DNA of 19,378 nt from Enteropsectra breve (GCA_024243835.1 JALPMN010000561.1:1-19378), one strand, 5' to 3'; shown: positions 9,708-18,115, numbered from the stretch's first letter. A program made the numbers and translations. The notes: generated by a model from the letters alone, not told the origin.

Positions 9708-9729
9708 TTCCTTAAAAACATATTATTTT
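9650..9729 (+). promoter_or_regulatory. tRNA-like Pol III promoter (A box, B box, T4) in the Merlin repeat
   Basis: TAGCTCAGTGGT at 9650-9661 matches the tRNA A box and D-arm, and GGTTCGATTCC at 9701-9711 is a perfect tRNA B box. The boxes start 51 bp apart, within the range for tRNA genes, and a TTTT follows at 9726-9729, as for a Pol III terminator. The sequence does not fold as a tRNA: the seven bases before the A box (CCCCTGC) have no partner after the B box, and the D stem has no second strand. The right repeat holds the same A box and GGTTCGAACC on the other strand. A decayed tRNA capture or a real transposon promoter are both possible. Confidence 0.5.
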
Positions 9730-9753
9730 CTTAAATAAAAGTTTTAAGGTTTT

Positions 9754-10646
9754 ATGCCTTTAATGAGCTGGCTGAGGGTAAAGGAACTCTTTTTACAGCT
9801 AAAAGCAAATAGAATTACAAAAATCGAGGACCTCCTTGTTTTCTATCAAGCAGATCGGGAGGGAATCGTTGTATGCTCTAAATGCAACCGCCAAATGAAG
9901 AAAAGCCCACGTTCATCATCAACATTCAGCCTTTTTCGCTGCAGTAAGTGCGATACTTCTAAAAAGTTCAATAAAATCAAATGCTTGTTGGAAACAAATT
10001 ATAGCATAATTGTTGTTTTAAGAGTTTTATGCTGCGGTACGCTCAATATTTCTAACAATATTATAAGCGAGATGCTAGAACTCGATAGAACGACGATTAA
10101 TAGTATAATTTTGCAGCTCCAGGGTGATATTAAAAACCATTTGCAAGAGGAAAAGCTTGGAGGACCGCATGGCATAGTGCAGCTTGATGAATCTGCTATT
10201 GGAAAGAGAAAATACAATGTTGGGCGAACTGGTAACCAAACGTGGATTTTTGGAGGAATTGATGCTCAAACAAAACGGTTTTTCATGCTGGTTGTACCTG
10301 ACCGTAAACTCATTACTTTGGGGCCAATTATAACAGCTAGGGTTGAGTATGGATCCACAGTTTGGACTGATGAGCATCCTACATATATTGCTTTTTTCAA
10401 AAATAATCCCAATTATACCCACAAGACTGTCAATCATAAAAAGATCTTTGTTGATCCAAAAACAGGGGCTCACACCCAAAATATTGAAAATCTCTGGTCG
10501 CAATTCAAAAAATTTAAAGAAAAAAGGAATATAAAAAAATCGAGTACTTAGAGTTATATATTGCTGAGTTTACACTAAGAAAACGTTTTACTAAAGAAAA
10601 CAGATGGATGCTATTCGAAATTCTACTTAATATATGCTTTGAGTAA
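9754..10646 (+). pseudogene. Merlin transposase (C-terminal frameshift)
   Basis: An IS1595/ISXO2-like DDE transposase, which would cut and paste the surrounding element. From the ATG at 9754 it shows a zinc ribbon (C41, C44, C63, C66), a helix-turn-helix region around residues 95-120, and the catalytic set D145 (VQLDESAIGKRK), D206 (VWTDEHPTY) and E245 (HTQNIENLW), with WIFGGID before the second acidic residue. The open frame ends at 10551 after 265 residues, but the normal C-terminus (YLELYIAEFTLRKRF...LLNICFE) continues in the -1 frame to a TAA at 10644-10646. The break falls in a seven-A run at 10533-10539; one extra A would restore the frame. It could be a real mutation, a sequencing slip, or slippage during expression. 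Confidence 0.92.
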
Positions 10647-10671
10647 AATAATTTTTTATCAAATCTAAGGT

Positions 10672-10804
10672 TCGAACCTATAATTGTTCTATTTTTAAAT
10701 TGAAAGACTTTTTATTTACCACTGAGCTAGCAGGGGTTAAAAACCCTGTAAAAAATTTCGGGTATGCAAAAATTTTCCCGCTGTTTTCTACACCATCAAC
10801 TACC
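10672..10804 (-). repeat. Merlin right terminal inverted repeat
   Basis: 133 bp, partner of 9575-9707. The reversed copy carries the same A box and GGTTCGAACC in place of GGTTCGATTCC. Confidence 0.95.
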
Positions 10805-10822
10805 GATTCTTTTATTCTGCAT
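10805..10822 (-). pseudogene. CENP-B/pogo-like transposase pseudogene, start
   Basis: Holds the Merlin right target duplication (10805-10812) and an ATG on the minus strand at 10820-10822. That ATG stays in an open frame through the duplication into 9566 and beyond when Merlin is left out. It is the most upstream ATG I can link to the transposase; no earlier exon is visible. Confidence 0.6.
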
Positions 10823-11489
10823 GTAAAGGATAAAATTTGAAAAAAAATGTGAAGCTATAGAGCAATTTACTTGATTACTATGGGAACCAAATTCGGTTCC
10901 GAAAATTTTTGTGAAGTTATAGTGTAGGTGGAGATATAAAGAGTGAAATTATACAGCTTTGACTGTACAATAAAATATGCAAAAATAAATGGCGGTAGAA
11001 GCAATAGTGGAGTTCAATGTAAATGAAGAATATTCGTTGCAGGCGGACAAAAGAAGAAATCTTGAGGGCACTTCTAAAAAAGCGACATATTCAACTTGCA
11101 GGGCTTCAACATTGGCTTGCTCTAGAGGAGATTGTTGCATATCTTGTAAAATTATTCGAAAAAAGAATTTTAAAGAACATTTAGAAACACGATATCAATA
11201 TTTGAGTATAATAATCATGCAGAATTAAATATTGCATCTGATAGTAGTTTTGATAGCTGTCATGCCTTCTCAGGCATCTTCAGCTTAACCATCACTTTTG
11301 TTATTACTGATAATATCAGTAATAACAAAAGGGTGATGGCAAACTATTTAAGAAAAAAAAACCTAGAGGGGCATGGATGCCAAGGGTGAGAGCTACAATA
11401 AATCTATTTACTTACTTTATTTAAATGGCACCATCATATCCCTACGGGGGTATGACATTAGCCTTGATTAAATAATTTTAAAATTGTTT
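10823..11489. other. Palindrome-rich spacer, no recognised gene
   Basis: No known domain. It would include the 5' flank of the CENP-B/pogo-like transposase. Two overlapping small plus-strand frames exist: 10989-11228 (79 residues, cysteine-rich) and 11023-11184 (53 residues, charged and helical, containing HIQLAGLQHWLALEEIVAYL). The second looks more protein-like but I do not recognise it. Stem-loops: GGAACC/GGTTCC near 10882-10899, a 51-bp palindrome at 11289-11339, and TCATATCCC/GGGGTATGA at 11434-11455. A near-copy of the purine word seen at 2614 (TAGAGGGGCATGG) occurs near 11366. Confidence 0.4.
11289..11339. repeat. 51-bp near-perfect palindrome
   Basis: CCATCAC, then TTTTGTTATTACTGAT, a few loop bases, and the reverse complement ending GGGTGATGG. 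The arms are 23 and 25 nt, with a two-base bulge (GG) in the right arm. It could form a cruciform or an RNA hairpin. No flanking direct repeat proves that it is an inserted element. Confidence 0.75.
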
Positions 11490-11565
11490 CGGCGTATAGT
11501 CCGCAGATGAAAATTCTCTTCAAAATTTATGATTTTTGTCCATATAATCTGCGGACTATACGCCG
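11490..11565. mobile_element. 76-bp MITE-like inverted-repeat element
   Basis: Perfect 19-bp inverted repeats (CGGCGTATAGTCCGCAGAT at 11490-11508 and its complement at 11547-11565) enclose 38 AT-rich bases. The unit is sharply different in composition from its surroundings and lies just where the gypsy integrase tail loses its frame (stop TAA at 11566-11568), so it probably inserted there. No clear target duplication is seen, and no autonomous partner is in the window. Confidence 0.55.
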
Positions 11566-11568
11566 TAA

Positions 11569-11709
11569 AATACGGTATACAAGAATCCCCAATGTAACAA
11601 ACTTAAATCTAAATGGCTAGACGGATACTATGTAAAATCAAAAATCAATCCAGATGCATATCTTGTAACCAAGAATAATAAAAATCACATCCTTAACAAA
11701 TCACATATA
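11569..11709 (+). pseudogene. Gypsy integrase C-terminal fragment, first part
   Basis: An open frame of 47 codons with the GPY/F-like pattern of LTR-element integrase tails: KWLDGYYVKSKINPDAYLV, then NKSHI. It resembles, but does not copy, the tail of the element at 71-2540 (W-x-x-G-Y, D-A-Y-x-L, K-H-V/I). It is cut at the left by the MITE-like repeat and at the right by the Tc1 insertion at 11710; the frame continues at 13174. Confidence 0.6.
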
Positions 11710-11900
11710 CACTGGAGGTCAAAAAAAAGCATATGCAAAGAAAAGCCATTTAGTCAAGATGCACAACGTCGCATGCCAGGAGGCTCTTGTATGCTTAGTC
11801 ACATTAAATCTTACGCATTATTCTAGTTTTGTTCTGTGGAAATATACTTTTTCATTTTTGACGAAATAAAAAAACAGGCTGACCAAAAAACGCATAAAAT
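11710..11900 (+). repeat. Tc1 left terminal inverted repeat
   Basis: 191 bp, reverse complement of 12978-13171 with a few substitutions and a 3-4 base indel near 11833. It starts CACTGGAGGTCAAAA, where the right end has CACTGGCGCTCAAAA, the more usual Tc1 terminus. Confidence 0.92.
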
Positions 11901-11963
11901 AAGATTTAATAAGAAGTATGGCCTCCCTTTGCATAGTATAGCTGTTCTGAATATCGTGGCATA

Positions 11964-12919
11964 CTAAAAATTGAGTTTTTGGCAAACCTCAATAGGTATT
12001 TTATTCCACTCTTCTATTATTATTCTCTCTAATTCCGGTATGCTTTTAGGCCTTCTTGCCCTTACTTTTTTCTTAAATAGAGCCCAAATATGCTCGATCA
12101 GATTCATATCCGGTGATTGAGATGGTTATTTCATCACATTTATCTTTTTTTCCTTGAAATAGTCCTTTGTATGCTTTGATCTATGCTCAAGATCATTATC
12201 CTGCTGAAAAGTACATTCTAAAAGTCCCATTTTAGAAGCTGACGGGGCCAGACAAGTATCTAAAAATCTTGTATACTTCAAAGAATTTATGGTGCCATCG
12301 ATAATTGTAATTTTTCGAACGACTCCATACGAGAAACATCCCCACATCATCACATTACCTCCTCCATGCTTAACCGTAGGGCTTCAATTTTTCATTTGGT
12401 ACCTTGTACCATCTTTTCGTCGAAAATACTTCTTTCCATCCGAGCCAAAAAAGTTTAATTTGGTCTTATCTAAATAAATCACCTGCTTCCAATGCGTTTC
12501 TGAATAGTATATCCACTTCTTGGCCTTTTCATAATGGGCTTTTATATTGTCATCGCTCAAATATGGTTTCGGACAAGCGAGTCTTCTTTTAAACAAATCG
12601 AACCAAGGATTCTTCGTATAGTTCTCACTGAAACTTCTACCCGTTTTTTCTCTAAAAGCATATTCTTTAATATTGTAGAGCATAAATTAGGGTTTTTATT
12701 TAAAATCGCCTTTAAATAAGTAATAGAATCTTTCTTAAGGACTTTTTTACATCCAGAACCCCTTCTTATGCTAGAACATGTAGTTTTATGCTTTTCAATT
12801 ATCCGAGAGACTGTGGACTGATTTATACTATAATTTTTAGAGAGCTCTGACTGGCTCATTCAAGACTTATAGAAAGCATCAATTTCAGCTTTATGCTCCA
12901 AAGATAGTTGTTTCACCAT
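11964..12919 (-). pseudogene. Tc1-type transposase pseudogene
   Basis: Read from an ATG at 12919. A paired-like helix-turn-helix (SQSELSKNYSINQSTVSRIIEKHK) follows one TGA at 12860-12862, then RTIRRILG, a frameshift near 12595, KPYLSDDNIKAHYEKAKKWI, the first catalytic D in IYLDKTKLNFFGSDGKKYFRR, a TAA at 12384, MMWGCFSYG, the second D in TFQQDNDLEHRSK, a TAA at 12126 and SPDMNLIEHIW with the catalytic E. The spacing between the last two acidic residues is 34, which defines the DD34E Tc1 group. The stop at 11964 interrupts the usual end, and similarity runs on to about 11900. Three nonsense codons and one frameshift: dead. Confidence 0.93.
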
Positions 12920-12977
12920 AAGGTTAACTTTTTCAATCTTCTTATATAATTTTTGGCGAGAAAAACGTTTTTTGAAA

Positions 12978-13171
12978 ATTTTATGCGTTTTTGGCCAGCC
13001 TATTTTTTTATTTCGTCAAAAATGAAAAAGTATATTTCCACAGAATAAAACAAAACTAGAATAATGCGTAAGATTTAATGTGACTAAGCATACGAGAGCC
13101 TCCTGGCATGCGACGTTGTGCATCTTGACTAAATGGCTTTTCTTTGCATATGCGTTTTTTGAGCGCCAGTG
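12978..13171 (-). repeat. Tc1 right terminal inverted repeat
   Basis: 194-bp partner of 11710-11900, ending GAGCGCCAGTG followed by the duplicated TA. Confidence 0.92.
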
Positions 13172-13173
13172 TA

Positions 13174-13227
13174 AAATATGATTTCTCTAAGAAGAAGGAT
13201 GCTGTAGTTAACCAATCACTAAGTTAA
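13174..13227 (+). pseudogene. Gypsy integrase C-terminal fragment, last part
   Basis: The 17 codons before a TAA (13225-13227) continue the frame of 11569-11709 exactly when the Tc1 element and one TA are left out: NKSHI is followed by KYDFSKKKDAVV. The lysine-rich tail is ordinary for integrase C-termini. Confidence 0.6.
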
Positions 13228-14438
13228 ATATTATTGTTGTAATAGCCAATTAAAAAGGTTTTACCCCTTTTGCTCCTTTAAAAGTATATAAGCATTTTAC
13301 ATCTTAAAACGATGGCTAAAACATAATGGAACGCACATCAATAAATTCTTTTCAAAACAAAAATAAGATTACTTTTTCAGGTCGGCCTTATAATTTGTTC
13401 CCGATTTCAAAAGGCTTCAAAGCAAAAAATCTTATTATCCCCAATAATTATGATGAGAGAGCACTTGATAGTTTAATCATAACTGCAAAATGTTTTAATG
13501 AGCGCACAGCTGTGTTCTTTGACTTTGCCGTGCTTTTTTGGATGCAAAAAACAATTTTAGGGGTAGTATTAAAATTTTTGTCCGCATTGTAACAATATTT
13601 AGAGATACAACGCATGCTATTTTAGTTCAAACCTTGAGCTCATTTATATGCTTTATTTATACATTTGCATCTTTAAAATGGCTTTTAAAAACTATACTGG
13701 TGAGTGAAACGAAGATGATAAATTCAAAAAAACTATTTTTGAAAGCAGCAAAATTGAAGAACTTTGTGTTTTACTTGCTGAAATTGTGAAAACATCAATA
13801 AATTCACAATATATTTACTCTTTTAGTTAGTTTAGTTTTTTTGAAAATATTGGCAAGGGCCCCGTTGCTTTGGCATCTCGCGCGCTCAAAGCCCCAAAAT
13901 AATTATTTTAGGCTTTCTTATTTTTTAAAAACAGTTTACGTTAAAAGTGTACTACAACTACCTTATTTTTGATTTTTCGAGGCCTACTGAAATTTACCAA
14001 ATAAATATAAACAGTATCAAGTACTGTCTTTTACACTGCATTTGGATATATGTTTATATTGCTTTGTTATAGACTTGATATGCTTTAAATACAGGATGGC
14101 GCTATTAGTGCTTTTAAAAAGTATTTTCGGCGCTGAAAAATTAATATAAATTTGCCACTCTTAATATGGGCCAGAAAAACGAATTTTCTATTACGTTTAA
14201 AAAACTTGGGGATAACCCCCTTGAACATTAGTTTGGTTTTTCTTTACGCCTTCTTGTTTTATCTCGTGATACTTAACCACAAGCTATAACACTGCAAATA
14301 AATTGGCAAAAAACATATTAAGCTGTGCATAATATTATCTAGTAGGATTAAATATAAAAAAATATAGTTTGCCTATTCTTATTTATAAGCTTTTTAAAGC
14401 TTGAAGATCAGTTTTTAAATGATATTTTATTAATCCTT
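13228..14438. other. AT-rich spacer with a doubtful ORF
   Basis: 1.2 kb with no known domain apart from the small frame at 13326-13592 and a second frame at 13538-13789. From 13800 to 14438 nothing coding is seen. A hairpin (AAAGCC...GGCTTT enclosing the palindrome AAAATAATTATTTT) lies at 13888-13916, and a slightly G+C-rich patch (13855-13895) stands out. The last 100 bp are the 3' flank of the secreted-protein gene on the minus strand. Confidence 0.5.
13326..13592 (+). CDS. Doubtful small ORF, unknown
   Basis: An 88-residue frame that I do not recognise. In its favour: a TATATAA box at 13285-13291, about 35 bp before the ATG, and a fairly balanced amino-acid makeup (MERTSINSFQNKNK at the start, DERALDSLIITAKCFNERTAVFF later). 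Against it: no domain, a short length, and a hydrophobic end that runs into an overlapping +2 frame (13538-13789), rich in F, I and L as expected from AT-rich noncoding DNA. It may be the 5' remnant of a frameshifted gene or a chance frame. Confidence 0.3.
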   Translation: MERTSINSFQNKNKITFSGRPYNLFPISKGFKAKNLIIPNNYDERALDSLIITAKCFNERTAVFFDFAVLFWMQKTILGVVLKFLSAL

Positions 14439-16667
14439 TTACAGATGTACTGATCTCAGAGCATATTCAGTTTCAGAATCATAGGGTATTTCTTCAAAAA
14501 ATAGTTTGCTGATCGCATTTTCATCGCTCCATGAGTACTCATTCTTACAATATTCTATGAATTTGTTTCTAGCGTAGTCATGATCTACCTTTATTGATCC
14601 CATTCGTCTTACCTTTACCTTAAGTTTAATATTTTTATCATTATGCTTCAAAAGCCCTGAAAATACATCATAAATTGCATAAGTTGAATCTTCACCTCGA
14701 ACCATTTTGCTTTTTCCATACATCATCGTTCTTGCATCGACATTTATAATTAGACTTAGTTCTCTGTTGTGGTTTCTTATTTTATTTAGTTCTAAATACT
14801 CGAGTAAACTCCATTTATTCGTGTTTATAACAATCTCAGCCGTATTGAATGCAGGAATTCTTTTTACTGCTGTTATGATGAAGTCTCGAGATGTATGCAA
14901 ATTATTTCCCTGTCTTATAACTAAACGTCTTATTACACTCCCACTTAGAAACTCTTTTGCAGCTATTTCTTTTGATACTTCATTTATTATAAAAACCCAC
15001 TGAGTTCCATCTCTAGATGCTTTTAATACTACCCCCTTCATTAAGATTATAGGCTCCATCAAATAAACTGTACTTATGTTAAGAGGCTGTTCATTTATTA
15101 TGGCATTGTTTAAGTTTCCACCTACGAAATATTCCTTTATTTGCTCAGAGTACAATCTATCTGCTTCCGGTAAAACATCATACAATTTAAATAGCCGATT
15201 ATAAATGGTTGCTTCCTCAAGGTTATCTCTTTTTGTAATTTGAAAGAAGAGCTGCACGGCACGGCAATGCCCAATAAAGTGGTTGATGCTCCTTTTGAGA
15301 GAGCATTCTTTGCTGAAGAGCTGGTGGATAACCAAATAGTCGATCTTTCCACAAAAGCCCATCGCTCCAAATTTCCTTAAGCTTTTTTCTTGCAGCCTTG
15401 GAATTAATTCGGGGGGAAATTCAACGAATCCCTGGATGAATAACGAGCTGAGTTTGTCTAGTTTTAATAAAACTGCCTCAACCATCTTTACAAAGAGGTT
15501 GTCCAAAAACTCTCCACTCTCGCTTGCGCTCGGCATTGTTTTATAATAAGGAAGCAAATTATAAATATATACTTCTTGCAGCCCAGGAAGTATCTCCATG
15601 AGATCAAGGTAACGGTAAAAATCTTCGATAAAGGAAACGCTAGGAAATTCCTTGAGCCTTGAATATGGATTTAAAGAAAACCCATCGAAAAATGGCAGCT
15701 GTATGTCCAGCCTTCTGTTCTCCATTGTTTTGTTTATCGTGTTAAGTTCAGCAATGAGATCCAGTTTCACTAAAGTATAATTAATGTATTCTTTGTGCTT
15801 AAAGACTATCACCTTGCACTCTGGCCGATAGTGTGGCTCATAAGCAAAGTATCTGGAGCCTGCGCGTAGAAAGAGCTTGTTAACATGTTCCCCGTCCATT
15901 TCTATTTCCAGTAGATGAACATAGCTCATTATAATTTTTCCCATTCTATTAAACCTCATAGAAATAGTATTATCTTTCTCATTGAGATTATTATCAGTAT
16001 TTTTGAGCAAAATCTTATATTTAGACAAAAGACCATTTTTCTCTAGGTGATACACAAAGTTAATACAAAAAAGATCGATAGTTTTTATCCGCATATGTAA
16101 CGGTGCGCCATTTTCCTTCATAAAAATATCAACTAGTTTGCTTCTATTAACTAGGAGATAGGTAGCTGCCTGTAGAATCGTGATCACGTTATCATCATTT
16201 AAAGGAATTATTGAATCGGTGCACCATCCGGATGTTAGCTGGCACATAATGTGGATGATTTCATGGGTAAAAGGAATAGGCAATTCAATGGCTTCAGCAG
16301 GATCGCTTGGATTTTCAAAAAATTCATAATTTTCGCTTTTCGTTAACTCCTGATTGATGAGATTTTCGTATACAGCAATAGTATCGTCAGTACTGCAATT
16401 AATTGTCGCTAAAGCATCCTCGTAGATTGCGTGCATTGCAAGTTGCTTCTCAACCCTTGCACCAAATTCGCCACCCTGAATATGATGACCTTTTAGAGCC
16501 CATTCCACAAAATCGAACCTAAGCAGATCTCGCAAGTCATAATTGGCGGACCCGTCTCCTGTAAGTACTTCTATCCGGAAATGATCCTCGAACAGGCGCT
16601 TCTGTCCATAGGTTTCTAACTTAGCAAACGCCACGCACACGAAGTGCAAACCTGAAAAAATTTTCAT
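14439..16667 (-). CDS. Secreted 742-aa protein with BTB-like segment
   Basis: A long intact frame among dead transposons. The first ATG is at 16667; the frame opens slightly earlier but only with a TTG. The N-terminus MKIFSGLHFVCVAFA followed by KLETYG is a good signal peptide (hydrophobic core, A-F-A before the cut), and no later membrane segment is evident, so the product should be secreted. Residues about 126-185 (FTHEIIHIMCQLTSG, then LNDDNVITILQAATYLLV) follow the pattern of a BTB/POZ fold, and residues about 355-450 show irregular leucine-rich spacing (LPGLQEVYIYNLL, LDKLSSLFIQGF). I do not recognise a named family. Secreted BTB- and LRR-type proteins are common in expanded lineage-specific families of microsporidia, so a host-exposed role is plausible but unproven. 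It has no operon partners; both neighbours are transposon-rich. Confidence 0.88.
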   Translation of the reverse strand: MKIFSGLHFVCVAFAKLETYGQKRLFEDHFRIEVLTGDGSANYDLRDLLRFDFVEWALKGHHIQGGEFGARVEKQLAMHAIYEDALATINCSTDDTIAVYENLINQELTKSENYEFFENPSDPAEAIELPIPFTHEIIHIMCQLTSGWCTDSIIPLNDDNVITILQAATYLLVNRSKLVDIFMKENGAPLHMRIKTIDLFCINFVYHLEKNGLLSKYKILLKNTDNNLNEKDNTISMRFNRMGKIIMSYVHLLEIEMDGEHVNKLFLRAGSRYFAYEPHYRPECKVIVFKHKEYINYTLVKLDLIAELNTINKTMENRRLDIQLPFFDGFSLNPYSRLKEFPSVSFIEDFYRYLDLMEILPGLQEVYIYNLLPYYKTMPSASESGEFLDNLFVKMVEAVLLKLDKLSSLFIQGFVEFPPELIPRLQEKSLRKFGAMGFCGKIDYLVIHQLFSKECSLKRSINHFIGHCRAVQLFFQITKRDNLEEATIYNRLFKLYDVLPEADRLYSEQIKEYFVGGNLNNAIINEQPLNISTVYLMEPIILMKGVVLKASRDGTQWVFIINEVSKEIAAKEFLSGSVIRRLVIRQGNNLHTSRDFIITAVKRIPAFNTAEIVINTNKWSLLEYLELNKIRNHNRELSLIINVDARTMMYGKSKMVRGEDSTYAIYDVFSGLLKHNDKNIKLKVKVRRMGSIKVDHDYARNKFIEYCKNEYSWSDENAISKLFFEEIPYDSETEYALRSVHL

Positions 16668-16672
16668 GAGGG
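16668..16672 (-). promoter_or_regulatory. CCC start signal of the secreted-protein gene
   Basis: On the minus strand CCCTC directly precedes ATG. A CCC-like motif just upstream of the start codon is a described microsporidian expression signal, and here it favours the ATG at 16667 over other starts. A TTTATAAAA stretch lies about 45 bp further upstream. Confidence 0.5.
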
Positions 16673-16794
16673 TGATCAAAATTTTTAAAAAAATACCAAA
16701 TTATTGATTTTATAAACAGATTCGGATGTCTGATAACTGAATATAATAATCAGCAATATATAAATAATTTAAAGTTTTATTTTATCAGTTATAA

Positions 16795-16865
16795 ACACCT
16801 TTTTCATCCCATTTCGACAAATGACCACTCTATTTCGACAAATGACTATCCCATTTAGACAAAAT
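16795..16865 (+). repeat. Left inverted repeat with 21-bp iterons
   Basis: Contains ATTTCGACAAATGAC at 16811 and 16832 and a weaker ATTTAGACAAAATTT at 16853, spaced exactly 21 bp. The outer 52 bp pair with 18116-18167. Confidence 0.8.
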
Positions 16866-16945
16866 TTAAGAATAATATTGAAATAGTTAAGGAACAAAGA
16901 AAGAATATTTAAAGATAATTGTATATAAAACGTTGTTTAAACTAT

Positions 16946-17945
16946 TTATTCTTCATTAACTTCATTGTTATAGTATCTGGCTAAATAGGAAAACATATGT
17001 CTGTAGAAACCTTGCCAGTCATTGAATGTAATTAATGAAGCACTCGAATATATTAGCTCGAGGAGATGCCTTTCATCTTGTGGCACCTCTTGTCTGATGT
17101 ATCCTTTCATTTGGAAAACATATTTTCAATTGAATTCAAGAAGGGAGAATAAGGCGGCAGGAAGATGTAATTGTATCCACTAGTTACAATAAAATCTTTA
17201 ATTGGTTGTGTACCGTGAAATGATACATTATCCATTATAATTGCCACATTTGTAATACCTTCTGATTCAAACTGAATGAATAATTTGTCTAAAATAGCCT
17301 TAAAGCTGTCAGACTTGAACGCCATTGACTGGACTTTATAGCGTGTGATAGAATTGCTATTCATCGCACAGCACATAAAAATATTCCTTTGCAGAAAGTT
17401 CGAGACTATTTAATGGCTCTAGTTCCTCTCAAGGAGTGCCCTCTGCTGCATCTCATGCTCACATTGAAACCAGCCTCATCTATGAAATAAATGATTCTCT
17501 CGGATACACTGGCTAGCAGCTCTATAAATCTTTGAGGATATGCTTTTCGAGCTTCAATTGCAGCCTGGCCATTTCTTCGAAACGGTTCTAAATGTACACG
17601 TTTCAACGTGTAAGGAAATCCAACAACAGTCCGATGAATTGTATAAGCTAGTACTGAAATATTGTAAGCTTCCATAATTTTGAAATTTAGCCGGGCGATA
17701 GTGATTAAACAATTTTCATCAATCCACTCCCGAATTTGGTTTTTCATTTCATCAGTCAATTTGGGTGTTGGAATGCCTCCTCTCTTAGCTGCATCTGTTT
17801 CCACAGTTTCTAAATATTTTTTGATTATCGAGATTATAGTACTCCTTGGCTTTTGAAAAAGCCTCGCTATTTCCGAAGTGCATGCACCATTAGTATATGC
17901 ATCAATTATCAGCCTTCTTTCTTTTTGGCTACATGATCCTCTCAT
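16946..17945 (-). pseudogene. IS630-like DD34E transposase, frameshifted
   Basis: From an ATG at 17945: a helix-turn-helix (TSEIARLFQKPRSTIISIIKK, residues 23-43), a second DNA-binding half (PKLTDEMKNQIREWIDEN), and the first catalytic D156 in IIYFIDEAGFN. The frame stops at 17406 and resumes one frame over (LQRNIFMCCAMNSNS), consistent with loss of one base in a short A run. The second D is in AIIMDNVSFHG and the E in PPYSPFLNSIENMF, 34 residues apart. A further shift near 17115 leads into the C-terminus (FQMKGYIRQEVPQDERHLLEL) ending with TAA at 16946-16948. All catalytic residues remain and there are no nonsense codons within the true frames, so decay is recent or partly due to indel errors in the sequence. 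Confidence 0.9.
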
Positions 17946-18115
17946 TTGAGATATAGATCTTTTGTCAAAATTTGCAAAATTAATAACTTTAATTTAACAT
18001 TTTTAAAGTATAAGAAAAAAATTGATTATTTTTTAAAATATAAAATTTTTGCTTTTTTAAAGGTTAGAATGGGTGGTTTCATTATTTGTAAATATGTTAG
18101 CAAAAGGTTTTTCAA

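Larger units (their letters stand above)
9575..10804 (+). mobile_element. Merlin DNA transposon
   Basis: A 1230-bp element with 133-bp terminal inverted repeats beginning GGTAATAGATGGTGTAG (left) and GGTAGTTGATGGTGTAG (right, reversed), an 8-bp target duplication, and one plus-strand transposase of the IS1016/ISXO2-like type. The repeats are nearly identical beyond the first 17 bp, differing by one base near 9621-9628, so the insertion is not old. It interrupts the 5' coding part of the CENP-B/pogo-like transposase. Confidence 0.95.
11710..13171 (-). mobile_element. Tc1-type DNA transposon (DD34E)
   Basis: A 1462-bp element. Its ends are CACTGG...CCAGTG inside a TA duplication (11708-11709 and 13172-13173), with long inverted repeats of about 190 bp and one minus-strand transposase. 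The transposase has two frame-breaking stops plus a frameshift, so this copy cannot move itself. It lies within the last codons of a gypsy integrase. Confidence 0.95.

Noticed and set aside
9643..9720. A tRNA gene in the Merlin left repeat
   Set aside because: A and B boxes are present, but the acceptor stem and D stem have no complementary strands and no anticodon arm can be placed, so it is not called as a tRNA.
10075..10503. Minus-strand frame of 142 residues
   Set aside because: It is the shadow of the Merlin transposase, whose zinc ribbon and DDE residues lie on the plus strand.
14707..15003. Plus-strand hydrophobic frame of 98 residues, membrane-protein-like
   Set aside because: It lies wholly antisense to the 742-residue secreted-protein gene, and its hydrophobicity follows from that.
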